A DNA stretch of 30,807 nucleotides from JBJFCE01 sp051888775 (GCA_051888775.1 JBJFCE010000095.1:1-30807), one strand, 5' to 3'; positions 23,032 to 30,769 are shown, counted from the stretch's first letter. Program-made: numbers and translations. The notes: generated by a model not told the origin, from the sequence alone.

Positions 23032-24090
23032 TTAAAGCGCTTCTTCGTATGTTTTTGCAAGCTCCCTGATCAGCAGATAAGACAGCGGTCCTGTCAGGAT
23101 CCCGAACAGACCGTACAGCTTCACTCCTACAAATACTACGGTCAGCATAATTAACGGGTGAATGCCGATCCGCTTTCCGATCAGGCGCGGTTCCATGAAC
23201 TGTCTCACAAAATAGCAGACTACATACAAAATTACTGCTGCGACTGCTTTCCAAAATTTTCCGAGTACCAGTTCAAATACCGCCAGTGGTATCAGTGTAA
23301 TACCCGTTCCGATAAACGGCAGCATATCTAAGAAACCGACCAGATAACCCCAGAAAAAAGGAATAGGGTATCCCATAAGCCAGAATGTGATGCTGCAGAT
23401 TCCGCCAACTACGGACATAATGATCAACTGCGCTTTGACATAAGACAATAACATTCCGACAGTCTTGTCATATATTTGCACAATTCTGCGATACCATCCA
23501 TACCGGCGAAGCTGTTGCAGCACTTCTTCATAATCCTTTGCAAGCAGGATACTGAAAATAAAAAGTACTGCCCACAGTACACCGATACTGCCGATTTTTA
23601 CTATTACATCACTTGAAACTGTCAGCGCTGCCGGGATCGCTTCATCGCTGATCTGTTCCCCGATGCCCTCCGCCGTGCGCATGATCCGGTCTTCTATCAC
23701 CGCACTGTCCGTACCTGACCATTTTTGCAGATAGCAACAACAGGTATGCAGGATCGCTGCGCATTGTGTCTTCATTTCTTCCATATGATCCATACAGACA
23801 CTAATACAATTCATGCCTGCGCGATAGAGTACAAAGAGCAACAGACACGGGATACTTGCAAATGCCAACAACACCGCACCCATGACCAGACTCCGGCAAA
23901 GCTTACTACCACGGCAAAGTCGTGAAAGAAACGGTCGCAGCCATGTAACCAGAACGATCCCCAATAAAAACGGCAAAAATAAGGGCAGCCCATACTTCAT
24001 CAAAAGATATACGAACACGGCTGACGCAACCAGCCGCAATGCCTGATTTTGTGCATATTCTGTTTTCAGATCATCAAAAAAATTCCCCAT
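23032..24090 (-). CDS. AI-2E family membrane protein, YtvI-like
   Basis: This 352-residue polytopic membrane protein belongs to the AI-2E/PerM superfamily, which includes transporters and the Bacillus sporulation protein YtvI. It has about seven to eight hydrophobic segments. The family's C-terminal signature region PFIGTGITLIPLAVFELVLG and a conserved tail with EPRLIGKRIGIHPL are present. The ATG at 24090 (MGNFFDDL) has GGAG 6 bases upstream; the frame opens to 24132 without a ribosome site. Substrate unknown; a sporulation role is only suggested by family and by the sporulation genes nearby. Palindrome B3 follows directly. Confidence 0.85.
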   Translation of the reverse strand: MGNFFDDLKTEYAQNQALRLVASAVFVYLLMKYGLPLFLPFLLGIVLVTWLRPFLSRLCRGSKLCRSLVMGAVLLAFASIPCLLLFVLYRAGMNCISVCMDHMEEMKTQCAAILHTCCCYLQKWSGTDSAVIEDRIMRTAEGIGEQISDEAIPAALTVSSDVIVKIGSIGVLWAVLFIFSILLAKDYEEVLQQLRRYGWYRRIVQIYDKTVGMLLSYVKAQLIIMSVVGGICSITFWLMGYPIPFFWGYLVGFLDMLPFIGTGITLIPLAVFELVLGKFWKAVAAVILYVVCYFVRQFMEPRLIGKRIGIHPLIMLTVVFVGVKLYGLFGILTGPLSYLLIRELAKTYEEAL

Positions 24091-24197
24091 ACTGTCTCCG
24101 CGCTGTAACATCTTAGATGCATCATGTTTCACTCAAGAGTAGTATGAGAAATTTTTTATTTTCTGATTCATTTAGATCATATGATCATCCGACAATA

Positions 24198-24893
24198 TCA
24201 GGCTTGTGATTCATTTTCCGTTTTCTGTTCAAACTCCGGTACGATCTCAAAGCACATTTCTTTTTGGGTGGCAGGATGCCGAAAGACTAGCCGGCACGCA
24301 GCCAATGCTACATAGCGAAGTCCAAGCTCTGCTGCCTTTCTCACGGCACTCTCACCACCGTATTTTGCATCTCCAATTAGCGGATATCCCGCATGACTCA
24401 TCTGAAGTCTGATCTGATGAAATCTCCCTGTCTTTAAACGAACCTCTAATTTTGTGACATTTTTGTCATAAAATTGTTGCAGCACCCGATAAGACAATAC
24501 TGCCTGCTTTGCATCACGATACTGTGGCTGCTTTTTCTGCTGCTCACTTACAACCTGACCCAGACCGTTTTTTGTTTTTATCAAATAATCCGTCAGCTCT
24601 GCGCATTCCGGCTCCGTCTGCCCGCATACAAGTACATGATAGATTTTTTCCATCCGACCGTCATTTACCTGTGCGCTCAAATCTGCCGCCGTTTTTTGAT
24701 TTTTTGCAAACACAAGAAGCCCCTCTACAGGCTGATCCAGTCTGTGGATCACATGCAGTTCTCCGCCGCGAAGATAATTCTTCAGTTCACTTTCCACATC
24801 CGGACTCATCGGTCTCGCACTCTGTGTTGCCAGCCCTGCCGGTTTATGGCAGACAATGATGTCTCTGTCTTCATAGACTATTTTTGTTTTCAT
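24198..24893 (-). CDS. RluA-family pseudouridine synthase
   Basis: RluA-type enzymes convert specific uridines in rRNA or tRNA to pseudouridine. The 231-residue protein starts with the catalytic domain (no S4 domain): IIVCHKPAGLATQS, then the catalytic motif HRLDQPVEGLLVFAK with the active Asp, and KTGRFHQIRLQMSHAGYPLIGDAKYGG. The motif has PVEG where many members have xTSG. The ATG follows AAGGGGA. It lies 60 bp after the sigma-factor gene and 107 bp before the AI-2E gene. The target RNA cannot be told from sequence. Confidence 0.92.
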   Translation of the reverse strand: MKTKIVYEDRDIIVCHKPAGLATQSARPMSPDVESELKNYLRGGELHVIHRLDQPVEGLLVFAKNQKTAADLSAQVNDGRMEKIYHVLVCGQTEPECAELTDYLIKTKNGLGQVVSEQQKKQPQYRDAKQAVLSYRVLQQFYDKNVTKLEVRLKTGRFHQIRLQMSHAGYPLIGDAKYGGESAVRKAAELGLRYVALAACRLVFRHPATQKEMCFEIVPEFEQKTENESQA

Positions 24894-24953
24894 AGCGTCC
24901 CCTTACAGCAATCATTTACCTGACTGTTTCTTTATCAAAGATTGTTGCACCCT

Positions 24954-27008
24954 TTATTTTACATAATAATACCAGCAAAGATTATGCGGCCATGTACCGG
25001 TCACATTTCCTACCCAGCTCATGTTTACAAAATCCGGGTGGAACTCGGAATGATCATACTGATATCCCAAAGACTCGGCAAGCGCCTGCGACTCTATAAA
25101 AGAGGTAATCCCATAATAAGTAGCTACACTTGCACAGCATCCGCAAGCCATGATTTTAATGGATCCGTCCTCATTATATATGATCTGTCCGATTTCGGGA
25201 TAATAGGTTCTGATGCCTTCCACAGTATACAGAACAGAACCTCTCTCACCGGTTTCTTTTACGACTTCAACGCAAGTCAGACCATCCGCCGATGCATAAT
25301 AGCTGATCCTGTCATTTTCCATATACAGCGTGTTATAACCGTCAGCTGGTGCACTTTGCGTCTGCGTTGTCGTCTCAACCGCATTCTCTTCCGGTATGCT
25401 GTCAGCCTGCGGTATTTCTGTAGGTTCGGGATCCTGTGCCGTTTCATCCGCCGGCTCCTGCTCCCAATCGGTTTCGGATGCCGGATCTTCTGTCTGATGG
25501 TTCTTTGATGCTCCTATATGTTCCAATGCCTGCTCCACGGAACGGTAATATACAATGTCCGCTCTGTTGACCTCATTTACCGCTTCGTCCAAATAGGTGT
25601 CTGCCGTCTGCAAATTCCCTGTTGCTGTATGAAAAGAATATGTCTCCAGTATAGCCGAACTTCCCACCAATTCTCCGACAAGCAATTTTTCATCTCTCAG
25701 ATAAGTCAGATAAAAGCCATCCATATAATAATCGATCAACGCACCGTCCGGACTGTCACTTTCTGCATTCATGATCTGTCTTACTTTATCTGCTTTTGCA
25801 TCATAATAATACAGTTCAAGCCAATAGCCTTCAGTATAAAGACAACTATCCTCTGTCAGCAGCTTCATAGGATTTGTTGCGTTCAAAACTGCAGCATAAG
25901 CTTCCTCTGATTCAAATCCCCACAGCTCCCAATCTGAGGTATCGCCGAACGATTGCTCAAACAGCTCCGGCATAACAACCAGAATAGGCTCCTCACAGCC
26001 TGTTACTTCCAACAGCGCATACCCGTTTCCATCGGATTGCAGCTCGTCCGCAAATTCCATATAGGCTTCCTGCCATCTGTCATTAGTCGGTTCTTCTTCC
26101 TGTGTTTCCGGCTCTATTGTGGGCTGTACTTCCTGCACCTCCTCTATCGGTGCTTCTACAATCGTATCCTGCCTGTCGATATCTTTCTCTTTTACAAAAT
26201 GACTGACTGCAACAGCGCCGCCGCATACTGCTGCTCCTATCGTAATTCCTATCACCGCCTTTTTAACAGTGAATGCCGTTGCTTTGGATGCAACCGTTTT
26301 TCCGACGCTGCCGACAGCCGATGAAGTTTTTCCTTTCCATACGGCGTTTAACGGCACCTGCTCCGTCTGCACAGCCATAACATCCTGATGCAGTAAATAA
26401 AGGAAGAAGGTAAACGGTGCAAAGCTGTATAATTTTGTGCCCTTCTTTTCCAGTTCCCGCACTTTTTCCTCGATGTTCTTTCTGCCGTATTTTAAACGGC
26501 TCTTTACTGTGTTCTCCGATACATTCAGTGTCTGCGCGATTTCTTTTACCGACAGTTCTTCGACATAGTACATCATGACGCAAAATTTCTGTTCATCCGA
26601 TAACGTATCGATCATTTCCTGAACAAGCCGTTTGGTTTCCTTCTGATCAATCGCAAGCTCAGGCTGTGTATCCGTCCTTTCATCCTCCAGTATTTCTTCC
26701 ATACTGATTTCTTCATCTTCTGTCTGAAGCTGTGAAAATAGCACGACCTTTCTTTTCTTCAATTCATCCAATGCTGTTGTTGTCACAATACGTGCAATCC
26801 AGCCCGGAAACTTGTCTGCATCCTGTAATGTATCCAGATGATCAAATGCCTTGATATAGGCATCCTGAAGCACATCCTGTGCTGCATCCTCCTGCTTCAT
26901 ATATTTAAGTGCAATATAATAACTCGCCCTGTAGGTCTGTTCATACAAAAAATAATACCCCTGGTCTTTTCCTTCCTTTGCTAAACTGATCGCTTCCGTC
27001 CAAGTCAT
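24954..27008 (-). CDS. ECF-type sigma factor fused to a membrane anchor and extracytoplasmic domain
   Basis: The 684-residue protein begins as a sigma-70/ECF factor: region 2 at about 20-88 (QEDAAQDVLQDAYIKAF, FPGWIARIV) and region 4 at about 128-185 (LSVKEIAQTLNVSENTVKSR). A basic, amphipathic linker (190-250) leads to one membrane helix (about 250-272, VIGITIGAAVCGGAVAV). About 410 residues then lie outside: a Glu/Pro linker, a folded domain (about 310-510), an acidic Pro/Thr linker (about 525-590) and a C-terminal domain with CGCC. This topology suggests a sensor whose sigma part stays at the membrane until released (inference). Its ATG overlaps the stop of a 47-codon ORF by one base. Ordinary ECF factors have about 170-200 residues. 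Confidence 0.9.
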   Translation of the reverse strand: MTWTEAISLAKEGKDQGYYFLYEQTYRASYYIALKYMKQEDAAQDVLQDAYIKAFDHLDTLQDADKFPGWIARIVTTTALDELKKRKVVLFSQLQTEDEEISMEEILEDERTDTQPELAIDQKETKRLVQEMIDTLSDEQKFCVMMYYVEELSVKEIAQTLNVSENTVKSRLKYGRKNIEEKVRELEKKGTKLYSFAPFTFFLYLLHQDVMAVQTEQVPLNAVWKGKTSSAVGSVGKTVASKATAFTVKKAVIGITIGAAVCGGAVAVSHFVKEKDIDRQDTIVEAPIEEVQEVQPTIEPETQEEEPTNDRWQEAYMEFADELQSDGNGYALLEVTGCEEPILVVMPELFEQSFGDTSDWELWGFESEEAYAAVLNATNPMKLLTEDSCLYTEGYWLELYYYDAKADKVRQIMNAESDSPDGALIDYYMDGFYLTYLRDEKLLVGELVGSSAILETYSFHTATGNLQTADTYLDEAVNEVNRADIVYYRSVEQALEHIGASKNHQTEDPASETDWEQEPADETAQDPEPTEIPQADSIPEENAVETTTQTQSAPADGYNTLYMENDRISYYASADGLTCVEVVKETGERGSVLYTVEGIRTYYPEIGQIIYNEDGSIKIMACGCCASVATYYGITSFIESQALAESLGYQYDHSEFHPDFVNMSWVGNVTGTWPHNLCWYYYVK

Positions 27009-27151
27009 CAGATCCCCTCCTCATTCTCGTGTTTTTGTTGTTTCAGTCTCTTTAGAATTCTTTGGAATATGGTTTTTGCTTTTTCCAATGGAAGATCATC
27101 ATTTTCCATATCTTTTCTGATCAGCTTTTGAAATAACTGTATTCCACTCAT
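27008..27151 (-). CDS. 47-residue small protein coupled to the tethered sigma factor
   Basis: This small ORF starts at ATG 27151, with GGAGG about 7 bases upstream, and ends in a TGA whose last base is the first base of the sigma-factor ATG. The sigma ribosome site (GAGGAGGGG) lies inside its last codons, so translation is likely coupled. The peptide starts MSGIQLFQKLIRKDMENDD and is a highly charged, probably helical protein with a basic middle (QRILKRLKQQK). There is no membrane segment. I do not recognise it. The strong promoter, good ribosome site and overlap argue that it is real. Confidence 0.72.
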   Translation of the reverse strand: MSGIQLFQKLIRKDMENDDLPLEKAKTIFQRILKRLKQQKHENEEGI

Positions 27152-27234
27152 CGCCCGTCCTCCTTTCCCTTATCAGACGAGCTACAGTTTCTCCGGGTTT
27201 TATTTTTGGAAAAATAATTTTTTGATTCTATCTG

Positions 27235-27263
27235 ATTATATCTTACCGCATTTATCCCTTCAA
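27235..27263 (-). promoter_or_regulatory. Promoter of the small ORF-sigma factor operon
   Basis: On the minus strand TTGAAG (27263-27258) and a perfect TATAAT (27240-27235) are 17 bases apart, about 85 bases before the small ORF. It looks like a housekeeping promoter rather than an ECF-type one. Confidence 0.75.
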
Positions 27264-27318
27264 CCTCATAATCATCTGCCCTGTCCTTTTTCCAAATACT
27301 CCGGCATCCATGTTGGTA

Positions 27319-27347
27319 TTTCAATTTTGCATGCACTATGTTATGAT
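27319..27347 (+). promoter_or_regulatory. Candidate promoter toward the Pro/Thr lipoprotein
   Basis: TTTCAA (27319-27324) and TATGAT (27342-27347) are 17 bases apart on the plus strand. Transcription from here would run through all of palindrome A6 before reaching the lipoprotein. Only 33 bp separate A6 from that gene, so a promoter between them is unlikely. Confidence 0.5.
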
Positions 27348-27378
27348 GAGGGAAAAATATATCTATATGCTATTGTCA

Positions 27379-27580
27379 GATGATTGCGAAACTCTATCTG
27401 TAAGGCAGAACGGATGCTGATAAATCTATCAGTGACCGGCACTGTGAGTCCGTCGGTACTTAGGTGCCGTATTTTGGCACCTTATGTACCGCTACGGACG
27501 AAGTGTAGCGCAAGCGTGCCGGTCACCGATAGATTTATCAGCATCCGTTCCGCCTTACGTACAGAGTTTCGTAATCGCCT
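27379..27580. repeat. Palindromic element A6 (subtype A, forward)
   Basis: The arms 27379-27442 and 27516-27580 pair well (for example GGATGCTGATAAATCTATC with its complement). The centre reads TGTGAGTCCGTCGGTACTTAGG, split by the stem pair TGCC/GGCA and loop GTATTTT, then CCTTATGTACCG and GAAGTGTAGCGCAAGC. The left end reads GTCAGATGATT (from 27375) and the right end AATCGCCTAA (to 27582), unlike each other but matching the ends of A5. It probably lies in the 5' leader of the lipoprotein mRNA. Confidence 0.95.
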
Positions 27581-27613
27581 AATACTATTGTAAAAATAAG
27601 GAGAACTCTACTG

Positions 27614-28309
27614 ATGAAGAAAAATCTGCTCACACTATTCATCCTTTCCGCTCTGACTGCATCTCTTCTCGGGGGATGTGGAAATAAAAAAGAAACTGCC
27701 ACCAATACTGATTCCCTTGCGACAACATCTGAAAATCAGGCAGAAGATGATAATACTGCCCCAACCGAAGAAGCGACCGAGACTCCCGAGCCGACCGCAA
27801 CGCCGGAACCGACTGCGACTCCCGAACCAACTGCAACGCCGGAACCGACTGCGACTCCTAAACCGACTGAGACCCCTGAACCGACTGAGACCCCTGAACC
27901 GACTGCAACTCCAAAGCCAACAGCCACTCCGACTCCGTCCATTCCGGATAATTGCTATGACCTCGGCGATGGCGTATGGCGTTATTACGGTGTCTTATAT
28001 GTAAATGCCTGCGGCAATAACTTAAGAGATGAAGACTGCTGTGTTGCCTCATCCGGACCATTCCCTTATCCGCTTTACACCTTGATCGATAACGGTGACG
28101 GCAGCTATACCGCATATGTTGCAACCAATCATGTTGGCTGGCTGGACGGTAATATGGTTAACTTTGACACCTCCAAAACAGATGCTTTCTATTCTACCTA
28201 TATGAGTGATTACGATATCGACTATTTCGGCGGAAGCAGCTGGAATGCATGTGTGGGTGGCTATGATGAGGGTTGCATCCATAAGTTGATTCTTTATCCA
28301 CGCCACTAA
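27614..28309 (+). CDS. Lipoprotein with Pro/Thr repeat linker and Cys-containing C-terminal domain
   Basis: This is a 231-residue exported lipoprotein of unknown function. The signal peptide ends in LLGGC with lipid-carrying Cys22. An acidic stretch precedes about eight EPTATP-type repeats (about 59-106), a rod-like linker expected to cross the cell wall. The C-terminal ~120 residues form a compact domain with five cysteines (CYDLGDGVWRYYG, NACGNN, DEDCCVASSG, CVGGYDEGC) and many Gly and aromatic residues. The ATG follows AAGGAG by 10 bases. It is divergent from the tethered sigma operon, whose outside part has a similar acidic/Pro-Thr linker, so the two may act in the same envelope response (inference). 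Confidence 0.85.
   Translation: MKKNLLTLFILSALTASLLGGCGNKKETATNTDSLATTSENQAEDDNTAPTEEATETPEPTATPEPTATPEPTATPEPTATPKPTETPEPTETPEPTATPKPTATPTPSIPDNCYDLGDGVWRYYGVLYVNACGNNLRDEDCCVASSGPFPYPLYTLIDNGDGSYTAYVATNHVGWLDGNMVNFDTSKTDAFYSTYMSDYDIDYFGGSSWNACVGGYDEGCIHKLILYPRH
27788..27931 (+). repeat. Eight 18-bp tandem repeats coding for a Pro/Thr linker
   Basis: Eight in-frame units of 18 bp run without a gap, each coding for (E/K)PT(A/E)TP, with mainly third-position and Glu/Lys or Ala/Glu differences. The count could change by replication slippage, altering linker length without shifting the frame. Confidence 0.9.
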
Positions 28310-28428
28310 CATCATAGTTTTGGAAACTGCCCGTATGCGCTGTGGATACTGTATGATAACGGTGGAGATATCTCCTCATGAGGATTTAACCCTATTTCAA
28401 ATTATCAGGTATATTAGAAAAAAGATAA

Positions 28429-28461
28429 CGAGCCACGCGATTGCGTGGCTCGTACTTTCAT
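28429..28461. terminator. Bidirectional terminator between the lipoprotein and the response regulator
   Basis: CGAGCCACGC (28429-28438) pairs perfectly with GCGTGGCTCG (28443-28452) around GATT. The minus-strand side is followed by TTATCTTTTTT and the plus-strand side by a weaker TACTTTCATTT. It lies 120 bp past the lipoprotein stop and 73 bp past the response-regulator stop. The stretch 28310-28428 holds no gene; it contains two overlapping 12-bp palindromes (28364-28384). Confidence 0.88.
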
Positions 28462-28477
28462 TTATCTTTCATCATCT

Positions 28478-28507
28478 TTATACTTTAAATCTGTAACCTA
28501 CTCCCCA
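28478..28507 (-). pseudogene. Relic of the 3' end of a second response-regulator gene
   Basis: On the minus strand this 30-bp piece codes for WGVGYRFKV and a TAA stop, exactly the C-terminus of the intact response regulator 56 bp upstream. Three bases differ (GGT for GGC, TAC for TAT, AGA for AGG), all silent. It is not in frame with the intact gene. The silent pattern suggests that it once evolved as coding sequence in a paralogue, not as a fresh duplication. Confidence 0.7.
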
Positions 28508-28533
28508 GAATCGCAAAACGATTTGGGACCTTT

Positions 28534-29223
28534 TTATACTTTAAACCTATAGCCTACTCCCCAAATCGTTTCGATATACTGCGGTTTGGAAGTATCATAC
28601 TCGATCTTTTCACGGATCTTCTTGATATGCACGGTAACTGTTGCAATATCGCCGATGGAATCCATATCCCAGATCTCGCGGAACAATTCTTCTTTGGTAA
28701 ATACATGGTTCGGATTCTCCGCAAGGAATGTCAGAAGATCAAATTCTTTGGTCGTGAAATTCTTTTCCTCCCCATCCACATAAACACGGCGGGCGGTTTT
28801 ATCGATTTTGATGCCACGGATCTCCACGATATCATTTTGCTTCTGTCCGGAACCGACAAGCCTGTCATATCTGGAAAGATGTGCTTTTACACGTGCTACC
28901 AGTTCACTCGGACTGAACGGCTTGGTCATATAATCGTCCGCTCCGAGTCCCAGTCCCCGGATCTTGTCAATATCATCCTTTTTGGCAGATACCATCAGAA
29001 TCGGAATATTCTTTTGCTCGCGGATTCTGCGGCATACCTCAAATCCATCCATGCCCGGAAGCATCAGATCCAGCACGATCAGATCATACTCTTCATTCAA
29101 AGCCTTTTCCAGTCCGACATCACCTGAATTTGCAATTTCTACCTGAAACTCCGAAAGTTCAAGGTAATCCTTTTCCAGATCTGCAATCTCTTTTTCATCT
29201 TCAATAATCAGAATACGGCTCAT
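28534..29223 (-). CDS. OmpR/PhoB-family response regulator
   Basis: This 229-residue transcription factor is the partner of the kinase upstream. The receiver domain (1-120) has the acidic pair EDE (8-10), phosphoacceptor Asp52 in VLDLMLPGMDG, and the KPFSP lysine region. The C-terminal winged helix (about 130-229) ends in IETIWGVGYRFKV. The ATG at 29223 follows GGAGG. It begins 32 bp after the kinase stop, so both are probably on one transcript with the kinase first. Target genes are unknown. A second copy of its last codons lies just downstream. Confidence 0.96.
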   Translation of the reverse strand: MSRILIIEDEKEIADLEKDYLELSEFQVEIANSGDVGLEKALNEEYDLIVLDLMLPGMDGFEVCRRIREQKNIPILMVSAKKDDIDKIRGLGLGADDYMTKPFSPSELVARVKAHLSRYDRLVGSGQKQNDIVEIRGIKIDKTARRVYVDGEEKNFTTKEFDLLTFLAENPNHVFTKEELFREIWDMDSIGDIATVTVHIKKIREKIEYDTSKPQYIETIWGVGYRFKV

Positions 29224-29255
29224 ACATTTTCCTCCGTTATACTTTCATTTTATAC

Positions 29256-30740
29256 TTACTGTACCGTTTCCGTACTCTCAATATACTTGCGGAGTACAAA
29301 ATGCATACAGGTTCCTTCATTTTCCTTGCTGGTTGCCCAGATATAACCGCCATGATCTTCAATAATCTTCTTTACGATCGACAAACCGATTCCGCTGCCG
29401 CCCTGTGAAGAATTACGTGAAGCATCCGTTCGGTAAAACCGCTCAAAGATACGTCCGATTTCTTTGGCTGACACACCTTTTCCGTTATCCTCTATCTCGA
29501 CACGGATAGAATCGATCTCATCCAAAATACGGATATCAATTACTCCATGCGGCTTGTTCATATATTTAATACTGTTTCCGACAATGTTATTGATCACCCG
29601 TTTCATCTGCTCGGGATCTGCAATGACAACCGTGTCAGGTGATACCATATTGGTATAATTGAGCTTGATGTTCTTTGATTCCAGATCCAGACCGACTTCT
29701 TCCACACAATCATTAAAATAGTCCGCCACATTCAGTTTATGGAAGTTATACGGTATCCGGTTGGAGTCAATTCCGGAATAAATGGTCAGCTCATTGATCA
29801 GCCGGTTCATATCATTTGCTTTGTTGTAAATGGTCTTAATATAGCGATCCATTTTTTCCGGCGTGTCCGCTACGCCGTCCATAATTCCTTCTACATAACC
29901 CTTGATAGAAGTGATCGGTGTTTTCAGATCATGGGAAATATTACTGATCAGCTCTCGGTTCTGTCTGTCTGCCTGAACCTTTTCTTCCGCAGATTCCTTT
30001 AAACGCAGACGCATCTGATTATAGTTTTCATACAGGTTTGCAATTTCTCCCGTACCCTTTGACTCCATAACATAATCAAAGTCTCCGTCCGCAATATGCT
30101 GCATTGCCGTATTTAACTGAGTCAACGGTACGAATACACCGTTTCTGATCCATCTGGTAAGAAACAGTCCTGTCACCACCAATACAAAAATCACAACCAG
30201 CACAATCGAGATCAACAGGCTTGACGATACAATATTTTTTACGGTTGTAACAATATATGCACGCGCCTGTGCACCATACATATCCGTATAGTTAATCTGC
30301 TTGATCAGGACCTCCAGTCCGTCCAGATAATGCCCTTGGTTTCCGAAATTCGACCCGCTCTCTTCTTCGGTCAAAAACTCATATACTTCATTGTTCAGCT
30401 TGCCGCCATTATATATGATATTACCATCCTGCACAATCACCAGACAGGATGCTTTTTCCTGTAACAAATGATTCGTTTGCTCCAAAAATCCCTCATTTGA
30501 AAACTGCTCCGGCGCTGTCCGGGCAACTACCTTCAGTTCCTCATATTCGGCATCGGTCAGTTCACTAAAGCCTTCTACCGGATTGGAAATCAATGACATA
30601 CTGACGTTTTCCACACCATATGTCTCCCGAATATTCTGCTTTGTCGCAATTCTTACAACACTATAGGCAACACTTGTCAACAGGATCGGCAATATAACGA
30701 TGATCAAAAATGTTACCATTAATCTGGTTCGTAGTTTCAT
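29256..30740 (-). CDS. Membrane sensor histidine kinase
   Basis: This is a 494-residue two-component sensor. It has a membrane helix at about 8-30, an extracytoplasmic sensor of about 140 residues (30-170), a second helix (about 172-195) and a HAMP linker (about 196-248). The HisKA domain carries phosphoacceptor His270 in LISNISHDLKTPITS. The ATPase domain has the N box NIVGNSIKYM, the G1 box DNGKGVS, the F region IFERFYRTDASR and the G2 box GGSGIGLSIV. All catalytic boxes are intact. The ATG follows GGGGAG. The signal is not evident from sequence. Confidence 0.96.
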   Translation of the reverse strand: MKLRTRLMVTFLIIVILPILLTSVAYSVVRIATKQNIRETYGVENVSMSLISNPVEGFSELTDAEYEELKVVARTAPEQFSNEGFLEQTNHLLQEKASCLVIVQDGNIIYNGGKLNNEVYEFLTEEESGSNFGNQGHYLDGLEVLIKQINYTDMYGAQARAYIVTTVKNIVSSSLLISIVLVVIFVLVVTGLFLTRWIRNGVFVPLTQLNTAMQHIADGDFDYVMESKGTGEIANLYENYNQMRLRLKESAEEKVQADRQNRELISNISHDLKTPITSIKGYVEGIMDGVADTPEKMDRYIKTIYNKANDMNRLINELTIYSGIDSNRIPYNFHKLNVADYFNDCVEEVGLDLESKNIKLNYTNMVSPDTVVIADPEQMKRVINNIVGNSIKYMNKPHGVIDIRILDEIDSIRVEIEDNGKGVSAKEIGRIFERFYRTDASRNSSQGGSGIGLSIVKKIIEDHGGYIWATSKENEGTCMHFVLRKYIESTETVQ

Positions 30741-30769
30741 TTTTCTCTCCCCGCAGATACGCTATATCT

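Noticed and set aside
24175..24186. GATCATATGATC palindrome between rluA and the AI-2E gene as a terminator.
   Set aside because: It is AT-rich, has no loop and no adjacent U-run, and is short enough to occur by chance.
27148..27336. A 62-codon minus-strand ORF overlapping the sigma-operon promoter.
   Set aside because: It spans the -35/-10 region, has no ribosome site, and its composition is unlike a protein. The 47-codon ORF downstream is far better supported.
27365..27595. CTATT direct repeats on both sides of palindrome A6, possibly a target-site duplication.
   Set aside because: They fit only if the right end is extended by two bases, and A5 shows no equivalent repeat. One case of five bases is weak.
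27788..27931. CRISPR-like array from regularly spaced repeats.
   Set aside because: The 18-bp units are directly adjacent without spacers and code in frame for a Pro/Thr linker.
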